Numbered from the stretch's first letter, positions 23,268-32,204 are shown. The stretch: DNA of 64,000 nucleotides from Microbacterium sp. oral taxon 186 str. F0373 (GCF_000411455.1 NZ_KE150457.1:572962-636961); one strand, 5' to 3'. Numbers and translations: made by a program. Notes: generated by a model not told the origin, from the letters alone.

Positions 23268-24752
23268 ATGTCCCTTCTCACGCCCGCGAAGTCCGTCATC
23301 GGAGAGCCCGAGGTCGTCGAAGACGACAGACCGATCACGCAGCTCGTCGAAGACGACCGACCGATCACGCAGCTCGTCGAAGACGACCGACCGATCACGC
23401 AGCAGCCGGCGTGGCTGGCCCTGAAGGATGCCGTCTCGCAGCTGCAGCCGCTGCAAGCGCAGGACGGCTCGGTGGCGGATCCCGCCCACCGTGATCACGC
23501 CGCGGAACTGGTCGCCGTGGTCGCGGAGGCGATCGCAAGCCTCGCCCCGCTGTTCCCGCACGATGCCGCCTACCTGTCGGCGTGCGTCGTCGACCTGCAC
23601 CGGTGGGCCGACAGCGGCTTCGGCGTGCCCGACTTCCTCGACTCCTTGGTGACCTTCCAGCCGCAACGCGACCGCGTCGACGGCCTGCGCCATCTCGTCG
23701 TCTTTCCGATGTACACGCAGAACGGCTCCCGCGACCGGCACCTGGAGGCGGTGCTCTGCGAAGTGATCTGGCCGGAGTTCATCGCCGAGGTGGAGCACAC
23801 GTACACCAACGGCCTGTTCGTCTCCCTGCGCCTGCTGGATTTCACGTCCGGCTACGACACGAACTCCGCGGTGCTGTTCCCCGAGACGGTCGCCATGCGT
23901 GAGATTCCGGCGTTCACGTGGGGCGCGATCTTCCAGGACCGCGAAGCGGCGCGCTTCCGGCGCGTGGTGGGCGCGGCATCCGAGATCACGAAGCTCGACG
24001 TACCGGAGGGCGTCGCGCGCATGCTCACCGACCAGGGCCTGACCGAGCAGACCTTCGTCATGTGGGACCTGATCCACGACCGCAGTCACATGCGCGGCGA
24101 CCTGCCGTTCGACCCGTTCATGATCAAGCAGCGCATGCCGTACTTCCTGTACTCGCTCGAGGAGCTGCGCTGCGATCTGACCGCGTACCGGGAGTGCGTC
24201 GGCATCGCCGCGCGGCTGAGCGCGCGGGCCGATCAGGGCGAAGAGCTGACGGATGCCGAGCGGGAGATGCTCGATCACGCGCAACTCGTCCAGTACGCCG
24301 TGCTCTTCGACCGGATCTTCCGGTTCGCGATCACCGGGACGCGGGTACGCAACTACGACGGACTGGGCGGCCAGCTGCTGTTCGCCTGGCTGCATCAGCG
24401 CGGCGTGCTGCACTGGACCGACACCGCACTGGCGTTCGACTGGGACGACGTGCCGGCGGCGGTCATCGCGCTCAGCGACGCGATCGACCGGCTGTACTGG
24501 GAGTCGATCGACCGGCCGAAAGTCGCGCACTGGCTCGCCGCGTATGAGCTCGTCCGCGGCGTCGTGACGCCCCATCCGGCGTCTGTGTGGGCGCGGGGTC
24601 TGCCCGACGAGGTGCTGGCCGGAGCTCCGAAGGGCTACACCGACGCCGTGCTGGACGACGAGTTCCCACTGTCGATGTTCTTCGAGGCGCTCGACAAGAA
24701 GATGCACGGCGTCATCTCCTCGACCGCGGGCATCACGGGCCGCGATGGATGA
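23268..24752 (+). CDS. DUF6421-like protein, first gene of an Lrp-controlled amino-acid-type module
   Basis: A 494-residue soluble protein that I place in the DUF6421 family from its overall sequence (LRHLVVFPMYTQNGSRDRH, WDLIHDRSHMRGDLPFDPF and the adjacent SDR gene). The function is unknown. HDRSH and conserved acidic residues could bind a metal; that is a guess. Residues 17-46 are a tandem repeat, VEDDRPITQL twice then VEDDRPITQQ. The ATG at 23268 has GGAGG seven to eight bases upstream; a longer in-frame start at 23199 overlaps the divergent regulator. The next gene overlaps its end by eight bases, so the three genes appear coupled. Confidence 0.8.
   Translation: MSLLTPAKSVIGEPEVVEDDRPITQLVEDDRPITQLVEDDRPITQQPAWLALKDAVSQLQPLQAQDGSVADPAHRDHAAELVAVVAEAIASLAPLFPHDAAYLSACVVDLHRWADSGFGVPDFLDSLVTFQPQRDRVDGLRHLVVFPMYTQNGSRDRHLEAVLCEVIWPEFIAEVEHTYTNGLFVSLRLLDFTSGYDTNSAVLFPETVAMREIPAFTWGAIFQDREAARFRRVVGAASEITKLDVPEGVARMLTDQGLTEQTFVMWDLIHDRSHMRGDLPFDPFMIKQRMPYFLYSLEELRCDLTAYRECVGIAARLSARADQGEELTDAEREMLDHAQLVQYAVLFDRIFRFAITGTRVRNYDGLGGQLLFAWLHQRGVLHWTDTALAFDWDDVPAAVIALSDAIDRLYWESIDRPKVAHWLAAYELVRGVVTPHPASVWARGLPDEVLAGAPKGYTDAVLDDEFPLSMFFEALDKKMHGVISSTAGITGRDG
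23316..23405 (+). repeat. three 30-bp tandem repeats inside the DUF6421-like gene
   Basis: Three nearly identical 30-bp units start at 23316, 23346 and 23376. Each encodes VEDDRPITQ plus L, L or Q. A length divisible by three keeps the frame, so copy number could vary between strains by slippage. Confidence 0.95.
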
Positions 24753-25419
24753 CGGCGTCCGCGGGACGACGGTCGTCGTCGCCGGCGCCACGAGCGCGAG
24801 TGGACACGCCGCCGCCCGCGCGCTCGTGGCGGCCGGGGCGAGCGTCATCGCGGTGGGGCGCCGCGATGACGCTCTCGCTCCCCTGCGCGACCTGGGCGCG
24901 CGCACGGCCGTGTGCGACCTCGCCGACGAGGCGGAGGTCGCGGCGTTCGCGGCGATACTCGCCGCGGACGGCGTGCGTGTCGACGGGCTGCTGCACCTCG
25001 TCGGGGGGTGGCGCGGCGGCGGCGGGCTGCGCGGCCAGACGGAGGCCGACTACCGTGCGCTGGAGAGCGGGCTGAGCGCCCTGCGACACGTCACGCGCGC
25101 GTGGTGGGACGACTTGAACGCCTCGCCCGCCGCCCGGACGGCGATCGTGTCGTCCACGGCGGTCGCGCGTCCCCTGGCGGGCGGGGCCAATTACGCCGCC
25201 GTCAAGGCCGCCGAGGAGGCGTGGGCTCGCGCGATGGCGCAGGGCTTCGCGAAGGACGCGCGCGATCGCGGGGTCGCGCAGACCGCGGCATCCGTCATCT
25301 TCCGCGTCCGGGCTCTCGCGGGCCTGGAGGAGGCGCTCGGATCGGCCTTCGTGGGGCTCTGGGATGCCGACGCGGCCGAGGTCAACGACACGATCGTCGG
25401 CCTCGGCGCGCCGAACTAG
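24745..25419 (+). CDS. SDR family oxidoreductase
   Basis: A 224-residue short-chain dehydrogenase. The NAD(P)-binding glycine motif GATSASG is at residues 14-20, catalytic serine at about 136-137 (IVSSTAV), and YAAVK with Y150 and K154. The RR after the second strand (GRRDD) hints at NADP use. The protein is slightly short and has a glycine-rich substrate loop, HLVGGWRGGGG. It overlaps the DUF6421-like gene by eight bases and is followed within six bases by the aldolase gene, so it probably oxidises or reduces an intermediate shared with that enzyme. Confidence 0.9.
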   Translation: MDDGVRGTTVVVAGATSASGHAAARALVAAGASVIAVGRRDDALAPLRDLGARTAVCDLADEAEVAAFAAILAADGVRVDGLLHLVGGWRGGGGLRGQTEADYRALESGLSALRHVTRAWWDDLNASPAARTAIVSSTAVARPLAGGANYAAVKAAEEAWARAMAQGFAKDARDRGVAQTAASVIFRVRALAGLEEALGSAFVGLWDADAAEVNDTIVGLGAPN

Positions 25420-25424
25420 ATTGG

Positions 25425-26492
25425 ATGTCCGTGACGACTCTTCACGACACCTCCGTCCGCGGCTTCGCCAGCGACAACTACTCGGGCGTCCACCCCGAGA
25501 TCCTCGAAGCCATCGCCGCCGCCAATCACGGGCATCAGATCGCGTACGGCGAGGACGCGTACACGGCCCGACTGCAGGAGGTGTTCCGCCACCACTTCGG
25601 CGACCACGCCGAGGCGTTCCCCGTCTTCAACGGGACGGGCGCGAACGTCGTCGGGCTGCAGTCGATGCTGCCGCGGTGGGGTGCGGTGATCGCGGCATCC
25701 ACCGCGCACATCAATGTCGATGAGGGCGGCGCTCCCGAGCGGGTTGCGGGGATCAAGATCCTGAACGTCCCCACCGACGACGGCAAGCTGACTCCTGAGC
25801 TCGTCGACCGCGAGGCCTGGGGATGGGGAGACGAGCACCGCGCGCAGCCGCTCGTCGTCTCGATCACACAGTCGACCGAGCTCGGCACGCTGTACACGCC
25901 CGACGAGATCGCGGCCCTCGCCGACCATGCGCACGCCCGCGGTATGCGCCTGCACCTGGACGGTGCCCGCATCTCCAATGCGGCCGCGGCGCTCGATCTG
26001 CCGCTGCGCGCCTTCACCACCGACGTGGGCGTGGATGTGCTGAGCTTCGGCGGCACGAAGAACGGCGCCCTGGGCGGCGAAGCCGTCGTCGTCCTCGACC
26101 CGGCGGCCGCGGAGGGGCTGCTGTTCCTGCGAAAGCTGAACATGCAGCTGGCGTCGAAGATGCGATTCATCTCCGCGCAGCTGGTCGCCTTGCTCGAGGG
26201 GGACCTGTACCTGCGCAACGCGCGCCACGCGAACGCGATGGCCCAGCGCCTGCGGGCCGGTGTCGAAGCCGGGATCGCCGACGGATCGGTCACCGCGGTG
26301 TCGTTCAGCCAGCCGACGCAGGCCAACGGCGTCTTCGCGGTACTGCCCGACGGCGTCGCCGATGCCCTGCGCGAGAGCTTCCGCTTCTACGACTGGGATG
26401 CCGCGAAGAACGAGGTCCGCTGGATGTGCTCCTTCGACACGTCCGAAGACGACGTCGACGCGTTCGTCGCCGCTCTCGCGCGCCTCACCTGA
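25425..26492 (+). CDS. low-specificity L-threonine aldolase / beta-eliminating lyase family
   Basis: A PLP enzyme of 355 residues. The PLP lysine is K212 in SFGGTKNGALGGE, the aspartate that contacts the pyridine nitrogen is D179 in LHLDGAR, and H95 stacks on the cofactor (STAHINVDEGGAPE). Family members split beta-hydroxy amino acids such as threonine into glycine and an aldehyde. Context with an SDR and an Lrp regulator suggests amino-acid breakdown. ATG at 25425 and GTG at 25431 are both possible starts; no strong ribosome-binding site favours either. It converges with the peptidase gene over a terminator-like hairpin. Confidence 0.9.
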   Translation: MSVTTLHDTSVRGFASDNYSGVHPEILEAIAAANHGHQIAYGEDAYTARLQEVFRHHFGDHAEAFPVFNGTGANVVGLQSMLPRWGAVIAASTAHINVDEGGAPERVAGIKILNVPTDDGKLTPELVDREAWGWGDEHRAQPLVVSITQSTELGTLYTPDEIAALADHAHARGMRLHLDGARISNAAAALDLPLRAFTTDVGVDVLSFGGTKNGALGGEAVVVLDPAAAEGLLFLRKLNMQLASKMRFISAQLVALLEGDLYLRNARHANAMAQRLRAGVEAGIADGSVTAVSFSQPTQANGVFAVLPDGVADALRESFRFYDWDAAKNEVRWMCSFDTSEDDVDAFVAALARLT

Positions 26493-26511
26493 CGCGCGCC
26501 GGCTCGACGCC

Positions 26512-26527
26512 GACCCGTCACCGGGTC
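26512..26527. terminator. hairpin between convergent genes
   Basis: GACCCG - TCAC - CGGGTC forms a six-base stem that can extend with GCC/GGC. It lies between the ends of two converging genes and overlaps the peptidase stop codon by two bases. No U-run is present. Confidence 0.45.
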
Positions 26528-28463
26528 AGGCGCCGGCGAGCCACGCCCGGTACGCGTCGAAGGAGTACGGTCGTCCGAGGAACGCCTCGACGAGCGCGGT
26601 CGCGTCACGACTGCCGCCCGGCTCGAGGATCTCGCGGCGGTAGCGGGAGGCCGCCTCGGCATCCATGAGGTCGCCGCCGAAGCCCGAGAGCAGGTCGCGG
26701 GCGATAACGAGGCTCCACTGGTACGTGTAGTAGCAGGCACCGTAGCCGGTGAGATGACCGAATCCGGCGTACGGGTGCCGTCCGCGCAGTGGCTGCACCG
26801 GGCTCGTCACGGAGTACCAGTGCTCCGTGGCCGCCTGCAGGTCTTCCGGACGGTCGACGTGCAGGTGGTACGACACGTTCGCGTGGCCGAGCTGGCGGCG
26901 CACCTCCAGGGCCCGCCCGAACCCGTCGGCGACGCGCATCTTGGCGACCAGATCGGCCGGGATCGGCTCGCCCGCGGCGTTCGCGGTGAACGAGGCGAGG
27001 ACCTCGGCATCCCACGCCCATTCCTCCAGCAGCTGGCTGGGCGCCTCGACGAAGTCCCACTCCGTCGCCACGCCCGAGAAGCGCACGAAGCGCTGCGCGC
27101 CGCCGAGGATGTCGTGCACGAGGTGGCCGAACTCGTGGAAGAACGTGACGACTTCGTCGTGGGTCATCAGCCCGCGCGCAAAGTTGCACAGCAGCACCGC
27201 CTCGGGCAGCACACGCCCCGCGACGCCGGGGGCGAGGGGGAAGCAGGCGGCGTGGTTGTACTTGCCGTCACGCGGATGCAGGTCGAGGTGGATGCGACCG
27301 AGCCGCTGACCTTCGCGGACGACGTCGTACGAGCGCACGTCGTCGTGCCAGGTGCGGATCTCGACAGGCACGTACTCGACGTCGAGCAGGCGCGCGGTCG
27401 TGTCGAGCACGCCCGGCAGCACCCGGTCGAAGGAGAAGTACGAGCGCACGAGCTGAGCGTCGACGTCGTGACGCTCACGGCGCAGCGCACTGAGGAGGTA
27501 GAAGAAGTCGGCGATCGTGACCTCGGTCGCCGCCGGGTCGTCCTGCTGCAGCCGTTCGAGCAGCACCGGGTACTCACGAGCGGCCGCGTCGGCCGATGCG
27601 TCGTCGAGACGCGCGAGGAACTCCGCGATCGCCGCGCTGCCGCCGTCGACACGATCGGCGCCGATCATGCGGGTCTCGGTCTCGTAGTCGGCCCAGTCGC
27701 GGTAGCCGAGCAGCTGCGCACGTTCCGCGCGGACGGCCAGCAGCTCGGCGAGGACACTGTCGTTCATCGGCCACGCGAGGTCGTTGTAGGCCGCGACGAG
27801 CGCCGTGCGCGTCGCCCGGTCGGTCGCGTATTCCCGCACCGGCATAAGGTCGGTGTACTCGGTCGTGAGCACGATCAGCCCGTCGTGGTCGACGGGGTGC
27901 GCGTCGATGAAGTCCTGCGGCAGACCCGCCAGTGCCGCGGGGGCGACGCGGATCTCGCGCCGTCCGTCGCGGATGTTGCGTGAGAACTCCAGACTCAGCT
28001 CCGTGTCGCGGTCGGTGAGCACGCGCACACGCTCACGATCCGCCGCAGGAAGGCCGACGCCCCCGCGGTGGAAGTCGCGACGCACCTGCGCGAGCAGCCG
28101 GGCCTGGTCGGCGTCGAGAGCGTCATCGGTGAGCGCCTCGAATGCGGCGAACAGCTTCGCGTCGAGAAGGCGGGATGCCGAGAGCGCCTCGAGCGCCTGC
28201 ACCTGCTCCTCCGCGATGCGGCGCACCTCGGCATCCGGGTGCGCCTCACTCAGCAGGTAGGCCTCGCACGTGGCCTGCCGCAGCGCCAGATCGGCGTCGT
28301 TCCACAGGTCCAGGCGCGTCGCGGCATCCATCTCGTCCGCCGCATCGATGAGGCGGGCGTCGACATCGGCGACGAGAGCGACAGCGGCGGCGGGCCGTCC
28401 GGACGCGAACGCCACCCAGCCGTCGGCGTCGGTCGGGAAGACGAGAGGCTCGATCGAGGTCAT
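26526..28463 (-). CDS. M3 family metallopeptidase (oligopeptidase)
   Basis: A cytosolic zinc peptidase of 645 residues. The motif HEFGHLVH, near residue 440, binds zinc and catalyses hydrolysis; the third ligand is in FVEAPSQLLEEW about 28 residues later. Y residues in the C-terminal GYGACYYTYQWS segment are typical of the thimet oligopeptidase and Dcp branch. It should cut short peptides. The ATG at 28463 has TAGGCT six bases upstream, so the mRNA is probably leaderless. It is separated from the DivIVA-like gene by 42 bases. Confidence 0.93.
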   Translation of the reverse strand: MTSIEPLVFPTDADGWVAFASGRPAAAVALVADVDARLIDAADEMDAATRLDLWNDADLALRQATCEAYLLSEAHPDAEVRRIAEEQVQALEALSASRLLDAKLFAAFEALTDDALDADQARLLAQVRRDFHRGGVGLPAADRERVRVLTDRDTELSLEFSRNIRDGRREIRVAPAALAGLPQDFIDAHPVDHDGLIVLTTEYTDLMPVREYATDRATRTALVAAYNDLAWPMNDSVLAELLAVRAERAQLLGYRDWADYETETRMIGADRVDGGSAAIAEFLARLDDASADAAAREYPVLLERLQQDDPAATEVTIADFFYLLSALRRERHDVDAQLVRSYFSFDRVLPGVLDTTARLLDVEYVPVEIRTWHDDVRSYDVVREGQRLGRIHLDLHPRDGKYNHAACFPLAPGVAGRVLPEAVLLCNFARGLMTHDEVVTFFHEFGHLVHDILGGAQRFVRFSGVATEWDFVEAPSQLLEEWAWDAEVLASFTANAAGEPIPADLVAKMRVADGFGRALEVRRQLGHANVSYHLHVDRPEDLQAATEHWYSVTSPVQPLRGRHPYAGFGHLTGYGACYYTYQWSLVIARDLLSGFGGDLMDAEAASRYRREILEPGGSRDATALVEAFLGRPYSFDAYRAWLAGA

Positions 28464-28469
28464 GATCCG

Positions 28470-28475
28470 AGCCTA
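28470..28475 (-). promoter_or_regulatory. -10 box, leaderless M3 peptidase
   Basis: TAGGCT on the minus strand ends six bases before the ATG. It lies in the short gap after the DivIVA-like gene, so the peptidase has its own promoter. Confidence 0.6.
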
Positions 28476-28505
28476 CGTCGGGGCTGCGACCTCAACGATC
28501 AGCGA

Positions 28506-29768
28506 TCACGCGGGCGTCTGATCGCCGTCGATCTCGTCGGCGCCGGGCACAGACGCGGCCTCGGCGCCGTCGGCCGCCGCCGCCTCGGTGCGCAGCAGTT
28601 CCTTGACCTCGGACATGAAGCTCGTCAACTGCTGCTGCTGCCAGCGCAGCGCCCGCGTGCGGTCTTCAGCGTCGCGCAGCACGCTCTGCGAATGCCCGGT
28701 GACGGTGTCGATGATCTTCTGGGCCTTGACGCTCGCGCGATCGAGGATCTCGCGCGAGCGCAACCGCGCGTCGGCCTCGTGCTGCTGAGCCTGCGCGCGC
28801 ATGAGCTTGTCGAAGTCGTCGGCCTTCGCCGTGATGCGCTGCGCGTGCTCCAGCGACGCGGCGACCTGCTCGTTGGCGTCCTGCGTGATGCGCTCGGCGT
28901 GCGCGACGGCCTGGTTGTGCAGCATCAAGAACTCCTGCTGGGCGTCATCCTGCCGGCGGCTCAGTGCCTCCTCGAACTCCAGGGCGCGCAGGCGCTGCTC
29001 GCGCACGGCGTCCTCCGCCTCCGCACGGAGCTGCTCCGTCTCACGCGAGACGAGCGAGCGCAGCGCTGCAGCCCCTTTCTCGGCTTCGGTGCGGATCGCA
29101 GCGGCCTCCTGCTCGGCCTGCGCGACCTTCTCGGCGGCGTGCGCCGCCTCGCGCTCGAGCTGGGCGGTGTGTGCCGTCAGCTCGGTGTCGATCGTCAGTC
29201 TCGCCTGTGCGGCATCCGTCGCCGCCTGGGCACGGAGGGTCTCGATGTCGGCCTGAGCCCCCGCCCGCTGCGCGGCGATCTCCTCGCGCGCAGCCTGCAG
29301 AAGACGCTCGGCCTGGACACTCGCGTTCTTGATGATCACGGATGCCTGATCCTCCGCGACCCGCAGCACGTCCTCGAACCGCTCGCGCTCGCGGGAGGAC
29401 TCCGCGGCAGAGCTCACGAACTCCGCCGACAGGGTCTGCACCTTGTCCTCCGCATTGTCGGCCCGCGCGGACTGCACCGCGAGTTCACCCTCCAGCTGCG
29501 CGACGCGCGCCTCCAGTCGCGTGAGCTCATCAGCGCGGTCCTGTGCCTCCTGCTGCGCCGTCTCGAGCCGACGCGCGAGCGCGTCGGCGTCGGCGCGACG
29601 GGCATCGCCGTCGGCCGTCAAGGCGGCGAGGGCGGCATCCACGGCGGCGCGATCGTAGCCGCGGAAGACGGTCGGGAACGTGGCGGCCTCCCCGTCGGAT
29701 CGGGAATCCTGCGACCCCGACATGAGGTCATCGAAGGCGGTGTGGTCGGACTCGTAGCGGTCAGTCAT
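28506..29768 (-). CDS. DivIVA-like long coiled-coil protein
   Basis: A protein of 420 residues. Near residues 25-45 the segment FPTVFRGYDRAAVDAALAAL matches the DivIVA N-terminal motif (FRGYD...VD). The rest, about 50-390, is continuous heptad-type helix rich in A, E, Q and R, ending in an acidic tail. Such proteins mark cell poles or septa and organise wall growth in actinobacteria. It lacks membrane segments. The canonical DivIVA/Wag31 gene is expected near ftsZ elsewhere, so this is more likely a second polarity or envelope-organising protein. The ATG at 29768 was preferred; a longer start would lack the motif spacing. Confidence 0.8.
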   Translation of the reverse strand: MTDRYESDHTAFDDLMSGSQDSRSDGEAATFPTVFRGYDRAAVDAALAALTADGDARRADADALARRLETAQQEAQDRADELTRLEARVAQLEGELAVQSARADNAEDKVQTLSAEFVSSAAESSRERERFEDVLRVAEDQASVIIKNASVQAERLLQAAREEIAAQRAGAQADIETLRAQAATDAAQARLTIDTELTAHTAQLEREAAHAAEKVAQAEQEAAAIRTEAEKGAAALRSLVSRETEQLRAEAEDAVREQRLRALEFEEALSRRQDDAQQEFLMLHNQAVAHAERITQDANEQVAASLEHAQRITAKADDFDKLMRAQAQQHEADARLRSREILDRASVKAQKIIDTVTGHSQSVLRDAEDRTRALRWQQQQLTSFMSEVKELLRTEAAAADGAEAASVPGADEIDGDQTPA

Positions 29769-29878
29769 GGCAGCACTCCGAAGCGGCGCCTGCCACGGTG
29801 GGCACGGCGGCATGTCACCGACTCGGGCGCGCCGGCACGCGAATGATATCGGAGAAACCGATCGTCACCGTGTCGTCG

Positions 29879-30700
29879 TCAGCGACGCCCGAGCAGCAGA
29901 TCGGCGAGGTTGGGCCGGAAGTGGCGGGCGACGTAGGTGACGGCTTCGTCGACGCCGAACGCCCGGGTCGAGTTGCCGACCCGCACCCACAGCTCGGTGC
30001 CGCCGCCCTGGGCGACGAAGACGGGCTCGGGTGCTCGCGGGCAGCGCACGGCGCAGACCGTGGCGCCGTCGATCTCGGCGAAGCGGATGCGCGGCATGGC
30101 GGCCGCGTTCTTTCCGAGGCTCGTCGCCAGCATGTCGCGCAGCCAGAGCTCGAAACGGTCGGCGTCGGGGGTGCGCAGGGTCGCGAAGTCGCGGTCCAGC
30201 CCGTGGACGCGACCCGCGTCGTCGACGCCGATGAGCAGTGTTCCGCCGGAGCTGTTGAGAAAGGCGGCGACGGTTTTGGCGACCACCTGCTCCATGCGGG
30301 CGTCCTTCTTGTCGTCACGGACGTTCCAGCGCGCGGTCTCCTTGAACTCGACGCGGTCGCTCTCGCCCCTCTCCAGGAGCGCCGCGACGTCGATGGCGCC
30401 GTCACGTCGCAGCAGTGCGGCGATGCCCGCGACGAGGAACGACAGCCCGAGGCTGCTGCCGACCGCCAGCAGCAGCGCCGTCGGCATCCACAGTCTCAGC
30501 CCGACGAAGAACCAGCCCGCCAGGAAGAGCCCGAGGCTCACTCCCAGCAGCGACACGATCGTCATGACCGACAGCGGCAGGGACAGCCGAGCGCCGAAGA
30601 GGCGACGCAGCACCCACGCGATCATGAAGGACAGCAGCAGCGCGAGCGGCAGCGCGCCGGCGACCTCGACGAGCATCTCACTGCGGGGCACGGTGATCAC
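29879..30700 (-). CDS. membrane protein with AlbA_2/Schlafen-type domain
   Basis: A 273-residue protein in two parts. The first 95 residues hold three membrane segments. Residues about 105-265 form an AlbA_2 (Schlafen-like) domain: RVEFKETARWN, then VAKTVAAFLNSSGGTLLIGV, DDAGRVHGLDRD. AlbA_2 domains bind nucleotides or nucleic acids, and some Schlafens cut tRNA. The second glutamate expected in nuclease-type Schlafens cannot be placed with certainty here. The membrane anchor is unusual and points to a sensor or scaffold role. It lies between the DivIVA-like and NUDIX-like genes, all on one strand. Confidence 0.78.
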   Translation of the reverse strand: MITVPRSEMLVEVAGALPLALLLSFMIAWVLRRLFGARLSLPLSVMTIVSLLGVSLGLFLAGWFFVGLRLWMPTALLLAVGSSLGLSFLVAGIAALLRRDGAIDVAALLERGESDRVEFKETARWNVRDDKKDARMEQVVAKTVAAFLNSSGGTLLIGVDDAGRVHGLDRDFATLRTPDADRFELWLRDMLATSLGKNAAAMPRIRFAEIDGATVCAVRCPRAPEPVFVAQGGGTELWVRVGNSTRAFGVDEAVTYVARHFRPNLADLLLGRR

Positions 30701-30731
30701 CTGAAGACGAGGGACAAGGGACGACGGGCGA

Positions 30732-31400
30732 TCAGCGCAGCGCGCCGACGCTGGCCAGAGCCAGCCGGATGAGCGTCGAGCGCCCGCCCTCCATTTCGGC
30801 AGCCAGCGCCTCCGACGATGCCTCTTCGGGGGTCATCCAGGTCACCTCCAGAGCATCCTGGCGCGGCTCGCATGTGCCGGTGACCGGGATGACGAACGCC
30901 AGCGACACCGCGTGCTGACGATCGTCGTGGAAGGCGCTGACTCCGGGCAGCGGGAAGTACTCGGCCACCGTGAACGGCACCGGCTGCGGCGGAAGCTGCG
31001 GGAACGCCATGGGACCCAGGTCGTTCTCGAGGTGCCGGAAGAGGGCATCACGGACCGTCTCGCCGTAGCGGACCCGTCCCGAGACGATCGACCGGGTGAT
31101 CTCGCCCAGCGGCGTCGCCCGCAGCAGCACGCCCACCTGGGTCACCGCGCCGACGCCGTCGGTGCGCACCGGCACCGCCTCGACGTAGAGGATCGGCAGC
31201 CGTCGACGCGCCTCGGCGAGCTCGACGTCACTCAGCCAGCCGGGGTTGCCGGCGCTTCCCGGCGTCGGCGAGCCGAACGATCCGTCGCCGAGGGGGTGCC
31301 CGGGCCGTCCCCCGCCGCTGCCGAATCCGCGCAGCGGGTCACGGGGGTTCCCGTCGTCGTCGCGTTCGTTCGGATCGGGGTCGGGGGTGCGAACGGCCAT
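30732..31400 (-). CDS. NUDIX-like family protein (DUF4916 type)
   Basis: A protein of 222 residues. The first 50 residues are a disordered, proline/glycine/aspartate-rich tail (GSGGGRPGHPLGDGSFGSP). The remaining 170 look like the actinobacterial DUF4916 NUDIX-like family: ILYVEAVPVRT, VSGRVRYGETVRDALFRHL, then TWMTPEEA. The canonical NUDIX box GX5EX7REUXEEXGU is not complete, so catalysis on nucleoside diphosphates is doubtful. TATACA lies seven bases before the ATG with a GGAGGC overlap, so it could be leaderless or weakly led. Confidence 0.75.
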   Translation of the reverse strand: MAVRTPDPDPNERDDDGNPRDPLRGFGSGGGRPGHPLGDGSFGSPTPGSAGNPGWLSDVELAEARRRLPILYVEAVPVRTDGVGAVTQVGVLLRATPLGEITRSIVSGRVRYGETVRDALFRHLENDLGPMAFPQLPPQPVPFTVAEYFPLPGVSAFHDDRQHAVSLAFVIPVTGTCEPRQDALEVTWMTPEEASSEALAAEMEGGRSTLIRLALASVGALR

Positions 31401-31407
31401 GCCTCCA

Positions 31408-31413
31408 TGTATA
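31408..31413 (-). promoter_or_regulatory. -10 box of the NUDIX-like gene
   Basis: TATACA on the minus strand ends seven bases before the ATG at 31400. The gap contains GGAGG, so a leaderless or a very short led mRNA are both possible. Confidence 0.5.
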
Positions 31414-31495
31414 CCGGTACCGCCGCCGGTGGCGCGCCCGTGCCGTCGGCCGGGCGGCGACGCGAGTGTCGGCGCCTCCTGCGAGGATGGTGGTC

Positions 31496-32146
31496 ATGAG
31501 CGCGATCGCGATCGACGACGAGGCCGTCCTCTGGTCGGAAAGCCCCGAGACGCGGGCGGGCAGACCCCTCCTGCTGCTGCTGCACGGGTACGGCTCGGAT
31601 GAGCGTGATCTTTTCGGGCTCGCTCCCTTCCTCCCGGACGCGTTCGTGCTGGCCGCGGTTCGTGCGCCGCTGGCACCGCCCTTTCCCGCCCCCGGCTGGT
31701 CGTGGTATCCCATCGAGGGTCTCGACGGCCGCTCGAGCGGAGCGGTGACGGCCGCCGCCGACGCCCTGATCGCATGGATCGATCGGGCGACGGATGCCGA
31801 GACGATCGGCATCCTCGGCTTCTCTCAGGGCGCCGCGGTCGCTCTGCAGGCTCTGCGCCTGCAGCCCGATCGTTTCGCCTTCGTCGTGAACCTCGCCGGC
31901 TACGCAGACCCGTCACCCCTTCCGGGCGACGAGGTGCTCGCCGAACGTCGCCCCCCGGTCTTCTGGGGCCGCGGCGCGCGCGACGAGGTGATTCCCCCCG
32001 CTGCGGTCGCCCACACGGTGCAGTGGCTGCCCGCGCACGCGGAGCTGAGCGGCCGGGTCTACGCCGGGCTCACCCACAGCGTGTCGCAGGAGGAGCTCGA
32101 CGACGTCCACGTCTTCCTCGACAAGCAGCTCGCCGCCGCGGGCTGA
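31496..32146 (+). CDS. alpha/beta-hydrolase, carboxylesterase/phospholipase family
   Basis: A 216-residue serine hydrolase. The oxyanion loop is LLLLLHGYGSDERDLF (25-40), the nucleophile S110 sits in LGFSQGAA, D163 in RGARDEVIP, and H194 in GLTHSVSQEE, giving a full catalytic triad. The YpfH/carboxylesterase branch cuts small esters and lysophospholipids. I chose ATG at 31496 because GAGG lies nine bases upstream; an ATG at 31487 is also in frame. It is divergent from the NUDIX-like gene. A weak -10-like GAGGAT also precedes it. Confidence 0.9.
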   Translation: MSAIAIDDEAVLWSESPETRAGRPLLLLLHGYGSDERDLFGLAPFLPDAFVLAAVRAPLAPPFPAPGWSWYPIEGLDGRSSGAVTAAADALIAWIDRATDAETIGILGFSQGAAVALQALRLQPDRFAFVVNLAGYADPSPLPGDEVLAERRPPVFWGRGARDEVIPPAAVAHTVQWLPAHAELSGRVYAGLTHSVSQEELDDVHVFLDKQLAAAG

Positions 32147-32177
32147 CCCGGCTGTGGCCTTCCGCGTGGGGGTGGGT

Positions 32178-32183
32178 TAGGCT
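32178..32183 (+). promoter_or_regulatory. -10 box for the ABC-F leader transcript
   Basis: TAGGCT sits about 240 bases before the ABC-F start codon. TGGCCT, a weak -35, is 17 bases upstream of it. Transcription from here would make a leader of about 230 nt. Confidence 0.5.
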
Positions 32184-32204
32184 GTCGGCGTTCTTGTCCC
32201 GACC

